Below, piece after piece: positions 15,924 through 21,593 of a stretch of 26,120 nucleotides of DNA. Each line of letters begins with the position of its first letter. Position 1 is the first letter of the stretch. The translations under genes and the position numbers were made by a program. Origin of the DNA: an uncultured Clostridia bacterium (lineage in GTDB: Bacteria; Bacillota; Clostridia; Christensenellales; UBA1242); the NCBI GenBank assembly GCA_934746185.1, contig CAKVEY010000006.1:1-26120 (forward strand). Direction: 5' to 3'. The notes below the pieces were generated by a model. That model made no database searches, was not told where the DNA came from, and worked only from the letters and a program-made list of their open reading frames with translations.

Positions 15924-17054
15924 TTATATGTTTTTTTGAATTTCTTTTTCTAATATTAGTAATTTATTAACTCTTTCATTTTTAATTTTGAAAGGAACTT
16001 GATTTTCCATTTTTTCAGCTTTTGTTCCCGTTCTTACAGAATACATATAGGCAAAAATTCCGTCATATTTAACTGTTTTTATTAAATTAACAGTGTCTTC
16101 AAAATCTTCATCAGTTTCACCCGGAAAACCTACTATTATGTCAGTAGTTAGTCTAACATCTGGAATTTTCTTTTTAATGTAATTTACAATATCCATATAA
16201 TGTTCTATTGTGTAGTGTCTGTTCATAAGTTTTAAAATTTTGTTACTTCCACTTTGAACAGGTAAATGTATTTCTTTTGAAATTTTTTTATTTTCACTTA
16301 TTGTATCTATCACTTCATAACTTAAATCTTTTGGGTGGCTAGACATAAACTTAATGCTAAAATCGCCATCAAGGCTAGAAAGCGTTTTTAAAAGGTTGTT
16401 AAAGTTTACATTTTCGTCTTTAATATCATTACCATAACTATTAACATTTTGTCCTAATAAAGTAATTGTTTTATATCCTTTATTAATTAAGTCTTTAACT
16501 TCTTCTACTATTTCGTTAAAGTCCCGACTTCTTTCTCTTCCCCTAACATAAGGAACTATACAATAAGAGCAAAAATTATTGCAACCATAAATGATGTTTA
16601 CATAAGCGTTTACTTTATCATCTCTAACCATATTTGTTTGTTCTGGCATTAATTTATCGTCTTTACAAAATTCAATAACTCGTTTTTTAGTTTCTAATCT
16701 TTTTTGCATAAATTCTTTAAATTTATATAAATTGTGTGTACCAAAAATAATATCAACAAATGGGAATGTTGACTTTAATTTTTGAACCCTATCTTCTTGT
16801 TGCGTCATACAGCCACAAACAGCAATTATTAAATCTTTATTTTGCTTTTTAAGTGGTTTTAACGCACCAATATTTCCAAAGGCCCTATCTTCTGCCCCTT
16901 GACGAATACAACAAGTATTAAAAACTATAACATCAGCCTTTAATCTATCATCAGTTTTTGTGTAACCTAATTCTTCAAGCATACCACAAAGTTTTTCACT
17001 TTCGTGAATGTTCATTTGACAACCATAAGTAATAACTATATATTTCTTTTCCAT
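15924..17054 (-). CDS. miaB: tRNA-2-methylthio-N6-dimethylallyladenosine synthase MiaB, lacking TRAM
   Basis: Radical-SAM methylthiotransferase that converts i6A37 to ms2i6A37 in tRNA. From the ATG at 17052-17054 it has 376 residues. The N-terminal cluster Cys are 12, 48 and 82 (ITYGCQMNIHESE, FNTCC, CGCMTQQE). The radical SAM CxxxCxxC is at 158-165 in YGCNNFCSYCIVPYVRGRERSR. The protein ends at ...LLILEKEIQKNI, where family members of about 430-500 residues continue into the TRAM domain, so that domain is absent. A start 13 codons upstream is open but has no ribosome binding site. A perfect promoter lies inside that extension, so I prefer the shorter form, probably leaderless. It heads the mutS-mutL-miaA operon. 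Confidence 0.93.
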   Translation of the reverse strand: MEKKYIVITYGCQMNIHESEKLCGMLEELGYTKTDDRLKADVIVFNTCCIRQGAEDRAFGNIGALKPLKKQNKDLIIAVCGCMTQQEDRVQKLKSTFPFVDIIFGTHNLYKFKEFMQKRLETKKRVIEFCKDDKLMPEQTNMVRDDKVNAYVNIIYGCNNFCSYCIVPYVRGRERSRDFNEIVEEVKDLINKGYKTITLLGQNVNSYGNDIKDENVNFNNLLKTLSSLDGDFSIKFMSSHPKDLSYEVIDTISENKKISKEIHLPVQSGSNKILKLMNRHYTIEHYMDIVNYIKKKIPDVRLTTDIIVGFPGETDEDFEDTVNLIKTVKYDGIFAYMYSVRTGTKAEKMENQVPFKIKNERVNKLLILEKEIQKNI

Positions 17055-17061
17055 AGTTAAT

Positions 17062-17090
17062 ATTATATACTTTTTTTCTAATTTTTTCAA
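17062..17090 (-). promoter_or_regulatory. Promoter of the miaB-mutS-mutL-miaA-cmk-plsC-gmk operon
   Basis: TTGAAA (17085-17090), a 17-base spacer and TATAAT (17062-17067) on the minus strand. The -10 ends 7 bases before the miaB ATG, so the expected start site falls at or one base before the initiation codon. Confidence 0.7.
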
Positions 17091-17123
17091 CATAATTTAA
17101 TAAAAAAAACTAATACTATAAAT

Positions 17124-19376
17124 ATGAAAAAAGTTTTAAAAATTAGTTTTATTGTTTTTTTATGTTTAATATTTGTTTCAATGATAGTTTTTGCCATAAT
17201 TTTAAACGGAGCGATAAAAAGTTCTAACAAAGTAAACTTCGATAAAGAACTATTAATTTCAGCTACTAGCAAAATAACTATTTATGATAAAGACAACAAC
17301 CTAATTGAAAATACAGTAGGCGATAAAATAGTCGATTATGAAAATTTGCCCGAATATGTAAAAGACGCTTTTATTTCGATAGAAGATAAACAATTTTATA
17401 ATCATAAAGGTTTAAACTATAAAAGAATAATCAAAAGTATGCTAAATAACATAAAAAGTGGTTATTTTAAAGAAGGTGGTTCAACAATAAGTCAACAATT
17501 AATAAAAAATACTCACTTAAATAATGAAAAAACTTTTGATAGAAAATTAAAAGAAATAGTTTTAACTAAAAAATTAGAAAAAACTTTTAGTAAAGATGAT
17601 ATTTTAGAAACTTACTTAAATGTTATATATTTTGGCAATAACTGTTATGGTTTAGAGAATGCTAGTTTTGGTTATTTTAATAAACCCAGCAAAGACTTAA
17701 ATATTAACGAGGCGGCCGTTCTTGCTGGTTTAATAAAAGCTCCTACTAAATACTCCCCTATTTTAAATTATGAAAATTCGTTTAAAAGAAAAAATTTAGT
17801 TTTAAAAGAAATGCACAAAGATAAAAAAATAACCGATGAAGAATTTAATGAGTTTTATGATAAAGAAATAACCTTAAACTTGAATAAAAATATGGTTAAA
17901 AACATTTATACTAGTTCGTGCATTGAACAGGCAGAAAAAATACTAAATTTAACCGAAAAAGAAATGAAAATGTTAGGCGTTAAAATTTATACTTATTTAG
18001 ACCCAAATTTGCAAAACGATGTTATAAACGCTGTTAATAATAGTGCATATTACCATAAAAACAAATATGGGAATATTGCCGATAGTTGTGCTGTTATAAT
18101 TGATAACCAAACTGGTGGAATAAACGCCTTTTACGGAAAATGCGACTATAATTTATACTCTTTAAAGCGTCAACCAGGTTCAGCAATAAAACCGATTCTT
18201 GTTTATGCCCCTGCGTTAGAAAAAGGCTTAAACCCTAATAGTGTTATTTTAGATGAACATATAGATTATAATGGTTATAGTCCTAAAAATGTTGGTGGAA
18301 TTTATCACGGATATGTAACAACCACCGAAGCAATTGAACAATCGTTAAACATTCCTGCTGTTAAAGTTTTAAAAGATGTTGGAATAGATAATGCTAAAAG
18401 ATTTGTTAAAAATTGTGGACTTGATTTATCAAACGAAGGTGATAATTACGCCCTAGCACTAGGTGGCTTTAAATATGGAACAAATTTAATAGATTTAACA
18501 AACACATATCTACCATTTTCACAAAAAGGAAATTTTATTAAAGCAAGTTTTATAAAAGAAATTAAAAGCATAAACGGAACATTATACAAAAACACAGAGT
18601 CTAAAACAAAAATTATGAGCGAAGAAAGTGCTTATCTTATGACCAAAATGCTAATTAGTGGTGTTAATAAAGGCACAAGTATGCGATTAAATAAACTACC
18701 TTTTGTTGTTGCAGGAAAAACAGGAACAGTTGGAATACCAAACACAAACTTAAACACCGATGTTTATTCTATTGCCTACACCGATAATAAAACTTGTGGT
18801 GTTTGGCTTGGAAATACTACGAACAAAACCGAATTTAACTTAGAAGGTTCAAACAATGGTGGAACATATTGCACTAGTATGTTAAAAGAAATTATAAGTG
18901 ATACTAATAAAGAAAATAATCCTACTCATTTTAACTCAAAACCAAACGGAATAGAAGTTGTTAATATTGATGAAGTAGCACTAGAAAACGAACATAAATT
19001 GATGCTAGCAGGCGAAAATACTCCCCCAGTTTATCGAAAACAAATAGAGATTAATAAAAAATTTAATAACTTGCCAGTAAGCACAACTTACACAAATCCT
19101 AAACCTACCGAATTTACAATAAAAATAAAAAACAATAAACCAGAAATAACTTTTAATGCTCAAAAATATTTAATATATAAAATATTTAGAGTAGAAGAAG
19201 ACCAAACAAAATGTTTAGAAACTTATAAAAATAAAAAAGGCGAAATTACCTTTATAGATAATTTAGCCGAAACTGATACATTTTATGATTACTATATTGA
19301 ATGTTACGCATATAACTATTCTACTTTCATACCAAGTGCAAAAGCAAAAAGTAAAATAATAAAAGTTTATATATAA
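17124..19376 (+). CDS. Class A penicillin-binding protein (PBP1A-type)
   Basis: A bifunctional peptidoglycan synthase of 750 residues. It has a short cytoplasmic start (MKK), one membrane anchor at about 5-29, then a GT51 glycosyltransferase domain with SIEDKQFYNHKG (catalytic Glu87), GGSTISQQ, and LEKTFSKDDILETYLN. The transpeptidase domain has SAIK (Ser353, Lys356), SLN (Ser407, Asn409) and KTG (532-534). The last ~130 residues look beta-rich, like the fibronectin-type tails of some Gram-positive PBPs. It is divergent from miaB across about 70 bases. No Shine-Dalgarno precedes the ATG, and no other start codon exists in frame between the previous stop and it. A TACTAT box ends only 4 bases before ATG, with no clear -35. 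Confidence 0.95.
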   Translation: MKKVLKISFIVFLCLIFVSMIVFAIILNGAIKSSNKVNFDKELLISATSKITIYDKDNNLIENTVGDKIVDYENLPEYVKDAFISIEDKQFYNHKGLNYKRIIKSMLNNIKSGYFKEGGSTISQQLIKNTHLNNEKTFDRKLKEIVLTKKLEKTFSKDDILETYLNVIYFGNNCYGLENASFGYFNKPSKDLNINEAAVLAGLIKAPTKYSPILNYENSFKRKNLVLKEMHKDKKITDEEFNEFYDKEITLNLNKNMVKNIYTSSCIEQAEKILNLTEKEMKMLGVKIYTYLDPNLQNDVINAVNNSAYYHKNKYGNIADSCAVIIDNQTGGINAFYGKCDYNLYSLKRQPGSAIKPILVYAPALEKGLNPNSVILDEHIDYNGYSPKNVGGIYHGYVTTTEAIEQSLNIPAVKVLKDVGIDNAKRFVKNCGLDLSNEGDNYALALGGFKYGTNLIDLTNTYLPFSQKGNFIKASFIKEIKSINGTLYKNTESKTKIMSEESAYLMTKMLISGVNKGTSMRLNKLPFVVAGKTGTVGIPNTNLNTDVYSIAYTDNKTCGVWLGNTTNKTEFNLEGSNNGGTYCTSMLKEIISDTNKENNPTHFNSKPNGIEVVNIDEVALENEHKLMLAGENTPPVYRKQIEINKKFNNLPVSTTYTNPKPTEFTIKIKNNKPEITFNAQKYLIYKIFRVEEDQTKCLETYKNKKGEITFIDNLAETDTFYDYYIECYAYNYSTFIPSAKAKSKIIKVYI

Positions 19377-19377
19377 A

Positions 19378-19398
19378 AAATCGGTTACAAACCGATTT
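19378..19398. terminator. Hairpin between the pbp gene and the convergent minus-strand cassette gene
   Basis: AAATCGGTT (19378-19386) pairs with AACCGATTT (19390-19398) around ACA, right after the pbp stop. On the plus strand the following sequence is only loosely T-rich. On the minus strand it runs straight into TTTTTT, so it is at least as good a terminator for the Rho-N-like transcription unit. Confidence 0.75.
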
Positions 19399-19464
19399 AA
19401 TAACATTATTTATAAATATATTATACAACTTTTTAAATAAAAAAGTCAAATTATTTTAATATTT

Positions 19465-19604
19465 TCAAAAATTCTTTAAATCTTCTAAAAAGTCGTCAAT
19501 TAACCTATTCGTTTGTTGATTTATATTTTTAAGTGCTAAATAAAATAACTTATATTCTCTTATAAGTTTTTTGGCACTATCTAAATTCAGTTTAGCTTAA
19601 TCAT
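19465..19604 (-). pseudogene. Small decayed gene following the Rho-N-like gene
   Basis: An ATG at 19602-19604 overlaps the stop of the upstream gene by 8 bases, the same coupling seen at yqfC-yqfD and mutS-mutL. It reads only MIKLN before TGA (19587-19589). One base out of frame, a clean stretch reads LNLDSAKKLIREYKLF, YLALKNINQQTNR, LIDDFLEDLKNF and ends at TGA (19465-19467). That stretch is amphipathic and protein-like but has no start codon of its own. A single-base loss near 19588-19594 explains both facts and would give an original of about 48 residues. Alternatively, the stretch is in frame with the upstream 70-residue gene and separated from it only by TAA, so readthrough or a nonsense mutation is also possible. 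No family recognised. Confidence 0.5.
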
Positions 19605-19809
19605 TTATAACGCCAACCACTTTTATGTTAATATTTTTTGCAGGTCTTCCTTGTCTCTTAGTTTTTCTATAAGGTTCAATTATTCCTTTTTCTATATTCT
19701 CTATATTCTTAATCAATTCATCTCTTTTATAAGTCGTAGGACTTTTAACCCCAATTTCCCTACCAATCGCCCTTAATTCAAAAATTCCTAAATCATCATA
19801 TTTGCTCAT
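19597..19809 (-). CDS. Rho N-terminal/SAP-like small protein
   Basis: A 70-residue protein whose first ~40 residues (DLGIFELRAIGREIGVK, then SPTTYKRDELIKNIENI) match the helix-extended-loop-helix pattern of the Rho termination factor N-terminal domain. That domain is also found in small stand-alone proteins, often on phages and other accessory DNA. The C-terminal part is basic (YRKTKRQGRPAKN), suggesting nucleic-acid binding. The ATG has AAAGGAG upstream and a near-perfect promoter. It is divergent from the first XRE regulator, whose putative operator overlaps its promoter. Anti-termination, chromatin binding or phage-related functions are all possible; the sequence does not say which. Confidence 0.75.
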   Translation of the reverse strand: MSKYDDLGIFELRAIGREIGVKSPTTYKRDELIKNIENIEKGIIEPYRKTKRQGRPAKNINIKVVGVIND

Positions 19810-19829
19810 TATTAATCTCCTTTAATGTG

Positions 19830-19858
19830 ATTATACTAAATTTTCATTTACTAGTCAA
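19830..19858 (-). promoter_or_regulatory. Promoter of the Rho-N-like gene
   Basis: TTGACT (19853-19858), a 17-base spacer and TATAAT (19830-19835) on the minus strand: the best promoter in the window. One ATTTACTA half-site (19846-19853) lies in its spacer and touches the -35, so repression by a neighbouring XRE protein is plausible. Confidence 0.8.
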
Positions 19859-19887
19859 TAATTATTTACTATTTGCATTAAGTAAAT
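19846..19887. promoter_or_regulatory. Putative operator between the divergent cassette genes
   Basis: ATTTACTA occurs at 19846-19853 and 19864-19871, starts 18 bases apart. An inverted copy, AGTAAAT, is at 19881-19887. The last two form TTTACT-n10-AGTAAA, a dyad suited to a dimeric XRE repressor. The block overlaps the minus-strand promoter and a weak plus-strand candidate for the first regulator (TTGCAT 19873-19878, TATTTT 19895-19900). Confidence 0.45.
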
Positions 19888-19913
19888 TTGTTAATATTTT
19901 TTTAGGAGTAAAT

Positions 19914-20156
19914 ATGAAAATACAAAAAGCAGTTGCTATAAGAATGAGCGAATTATTAATAAAACAAAAAATATCTCAATATGAGTTAGCAAAAAGAGCG
20001 AACTTAACAAAACAAGCCATTACAAATATAATTAATGAAAGGTATAACAGTATAAAATTTGATACTGTTATTAAACTTGCAGATGGTTTTAACATTAGTT
20101 TAGTTGAATTTCTAAATAACCCTATTTTTGATAGAACTAATTTAGATATTGATTAA
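19914..20156 (+). CDS. XRE-family regulator 1
   Basis: An 80-residue single-domain DNA-binding protein. The helix-turn-helix is ISQYELAKRANLTKQAITNIINERYNSIKFDTVIKLADGF, ending NISLVEFL and a short tail. The start is the ATG at 19914, with AGGAG 5 bases upstream; the longer open frame upstream runs through the promoter and operator and is not used. It is divergent from the Rho-N-like gene and the natural candidate to bind the dyad between them. It differs from the three downstream regulators in having INERYNSIKFDT at the recognition helix and a longer tail, so it is not a recent copy of them. Confidence 0.88.
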   Translation: MKIQKAVAIRMSELLIKQKISQYELAKRANLTKQAITNIINERYNSIKFDTVIKLADGFNISLVEFLNNPIFDRTNLDID

Positions 20157-20189
20157 TCTACTTGACAATATGATTAATTCTCGATTATT
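20151..20189 (+). promoter_or_regulatory. Repeated GATTAAT half-sites over the regulator 2 promoter
   Basis: GATTAAT lies at 20151-20157 and 20172-20178, and GATTATT at 20183-20189. Spacings of 21 and 11 bases are about two helical turns and one. They flank the -35 and cover the spacer and -10 of the following promoter, as expected for an autorepressor. In such A+T-rich DNA, chance is a real alternative. Confidence 0.35.
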
Positions 20190-20191
20190 AT
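20162..20191 (+). promoter_or_regulatory. Promoter of the regulator 2-3-4 array, leaderless
   Basis: A perfect TTGACA (20162-20167), an 18-base spacer and TATTAT (20186-20191). Exactly six bases (TTCTGT) separate the -10 from the ATG at 20198, placing the expected start site on the A of ATG. No Shine-Dalgarno exists. It begins just after the stop of regulator 1. Confidence 0.7.
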
Positions 20192-20197
20192 TTCTGT

Positions 20198-20401
20198 ATG
20201 GAAAATAATAATGGTGAAAATATCAAACAAATTAGAAAATCATTAAATTTAACACAAAAACAATTTGCTGAAAAGTTAGGCGTTTCTCGAAGCCAAGTAG
20301 AACGCTGGGAAGTTTTTAATAGTGAGCCTGATTTTAAAACAATGCGTAAGATGAAAGAACTTTTCGGCATATCTTATGAAGAAATTATTGATGGAATTTA
20401 A
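20198..20401 (+). CDS. XRE-family regulator 2
   Basis: A 67-residue single-domain helix-turn-helix protein: IKQIRKSLNLTQKQFAEKLG, then VSRSQVERWEVFNSEPDFKTMRKMKELFGISYEEII. The pattern (LTQ-x-FAE-LGVS-S-VERWE) is the textbook XRE fold. There is no Shine-Dalgarno; the start fits a leaderless mRNA from the promoter at 20162-20191. In-frame GTG or ATG codons a little downstream (around 20211) are less likely, since the helix begins at once. It is followed 5 bases later by regulator 3. Confidence 0.87.
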   Translation: MENNNGENIKQIRKSLNLTQKQFAEKLGVSRSQVERWEVFNSEPDFKTMRKMKELFGISYEEIIDGI

Positions 20402-20406
20402 TTAAT

Positions 20407-20613
20407 ATGAGTAAATTTAAAGAAAGATTAAAAGAAATTAGATTAGACCATAATTTAACTCAAACTGAACTTGCCAAACAAACTGGCATTAGTCAAGCAG
20501 CCATTGCTAAATGGGAAACTGACGATAGAACACCTAATGTTGAATGTTTAATTATATTAGCATTATTTTTCAAGTGTTCAATAGATTGTTTGGTTGGTTT
20601 AGAAAATTATTAA
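20407..20613 (+). CDS. XRE-family regulator 3
   Basis: A 68-residue single-domain helix-turn-helix protein: MSKFKERLKEIRLDHNLTQT, then ELAKQTGISQAAIAKWETDDRTPNVECLIILALFF and the family end CSIDCLVGLENY. It is close in plan to regulator 4 (FSERLKELR... FFGVSTDYLLGL), so the two are probably paralogues. The upstream site is weak (GATGGAATTTAATTAAT), so its translation may depend on regulator 2. Confidence 0.88.
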   Translation: MSKFKERLKEIRLDHNLTQTELAKQTGISQAAIAKWETDDRTPNVECLIILALFFKCSIDCLVGLENY

Positions 20614-20628
20614 AAGTTAAGAGAAAAT

Positions 20629-20832
20629 ATGACAATTTTTAGTGAAAGATTAAAAGAATTAAGACAAAAGCAAGGTCTTTCCTGTTTAAATTTAGGTAAG
20701 GCTATTGGCGTTAGCGATGCAACTATTTGCAGATGGGAACTGGGTCAAAGTGATATAAAGTCTAATGATTTAGTTAAACTTGCAATCTTTTTTGGTGTTT
20801 CAACCGACTATCTATTAGGTTTAAAAAATTAA
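20629..20832 (+). CDS. XRE-family regulator 4
   Basis: A 67-residue single-domain helix-turn-helix protein: MTIFSERLKELRQKQGLSCL, NLGKAIGVSDATICRWELGQ, SDIKSNDLVKLAIFFGVSTD, YLLGLKN. The scaffold matches regulator 3 but the recognition helix is different (DATICRWE against QAAIAKWE), implying other targets. The start has only a weak AGAG element. It is the last gene of the array, ending against the shared terminator at 20835-20862. Confidence 0.88.
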   Translation: MTIFSERLKELRQKQGLSCLNLGKAIGVSDATICRWELGQSDIKSNDLVKLAIFFGVSTDYLLGLKN

Positions 20833-20834
20833 AT

Positions 20835-20862
20835 AAAAAAAGTGCTTAATTGCACTTTTTTT
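20835..20862. terminator. Bidirectional terminator between the regulator array and the HdeD-like gene
   Basis: AAAAAAAGTGC (20835-20845) pairs with GCACTTTTTTT (20852-20862) around a 6-base loop. It lies between the convergent ends of regulator 4 and the HdeD-like gene, with T-tracts in both directions. Confidence 0.85.
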
Positions 20863-21469
20863 AATCTTCTTTTGTATATTCGTCTTCACTTAAAATAATA
20901 GGTTCGTTTTTAGCAAAAATATCTTTTAAAGTTTTTCTCGCTTTTTTAATTTTGCTTGATACTACTATTGTATCTATTAATGTTGAAATTGCTTGACAAA
21001 TTAAGGTTACACCTAAAACAATAAAGATAATATTTTCAGTTTGTGGCAAACAAATTAATGTTATACCTAAACCAAATACTACAAGTGAAGTTAATGTGTC
21101 AATCCACCAATATTTTGCACCAAGTCTTCGGCAATTAAAACTCCATTCAATTGAAAATAAACCTTTACAAACAAATATAACACCAAATAAAAATCCAAAT
21201 ATGTTAGCATTTAAAATAACATTTGCATTAGCAAAGAATAAAACTGATAAAGCAATATTAATTAAACCATTAATAAAACCAAAAGGTTCTATTCCGTAAG
21301 TGAAGTAGTTACAACATTTAATTATTCCAACTAACATTAACATACTTGCAAATAAATAAATTATAGTTAATTTTGTAAAGTTAGGGCTAACAATAAATAA
21401 AATACCTAAAATTAAATTAAATAAAACTTCTATAAAAGACCACGCTTTTACTTTTTTCAAAAATGACAT
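20861..21469 (-). CDS. DUF308/HdeD-like membrane protein
   Basis: A 202-residue integral membrane protein with about six hydrophobic segments arranged as three hairpins, the DUF308/HdeD layout: IEVLFNLILGILFIVSP, LTIIYLFASMLMLVGIIKC, INGLINIALSVLFF, IFGFLFGVIFVCKGLFSI, TLTSLVVFGLGITLI and IIFIVLGVTLICQAISTL. It ends in a charged cytoplasmic tail (SKIKKARKTLKD...SEDEYTKED). I start at the ATG at 21467-21469, which has AAAGGAG 8 bases upstream; an upstream in-frame ATG lacks a site. HdeD is an acid-resistance protein in E. coli, but most members have no known role. It lies where many Clostridia keep rny after recA. Confidence 0.8.
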   Translation of the reverse strand: MSFLKKVKAWSFIEVLFNLILGILFIVSPNFTKLTIIYLFASMLMLVGIIKCCNYFTYGIEPFGFINGLINIALSVLFFANANVILNANIFGFLFGVIFVCKGLFSIEWSFNCRRLGAKYWWIDTLTSLVVFGLGITLICLPQTENIIFIVLGVTLICQAISTLIDTIVVSSKIKKARKTLKDIFAKNEPIILSEDEYTKED

Positions 21470-21556
21470 ACTAAAATCTCCTTTTGCAATCAATTTTATT
21501 AATTATAGCTTTTTTTATTAAATAGTTATAAGATAAATTTTAAATATTTGTATAAA

Positions 21557-21584
21557 ATTATAACAATTTATCTTTTTTATACAA
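21557..21584 (-). promoter_or_regulatory. Possible promoter of the HdeD-like gene
   Basis: TTGTAT (21579-21584), a 16-base spacer and TATAAT (21557-21562) on the minus strand. A second TATAAT at 21502-21507 has no good -35. The same bases form an inverted repeat (TTGTATAAAA 21548-21557 with TTTTATACAA 21575-21584) that could instead be the weak terminator of recA. The two readings cannot be separated by eye. Confidence 0.35.
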
Positions 21585-21593
21585 TTTTTAAAT

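Noticed and set aside
15880..15945. Possible programmed frameshift joining miaB to mutS at an A-run near the miaB stop
   Set aside because: A shift at the A run would leave the frame open into mutS, but mutS has its own GGGAG site and family-typical start, and no TRAM sequence is encoded in the gap. It looks like chance openness in A+T-rich DNA.
17055..17093. Longer MiaB starting 13 codons upstream
   Set aside because: No ribosome binding site precedes that ATG, the extra residues are not family-like, and a near-perfect promoter lies inside the stretch.
19827..19913. N-terminal extension of regulator 1 with a hydrophobic stretch
   Set aside because: It would run through the promoter and operator, and the internal ATG has a good AGGAG.
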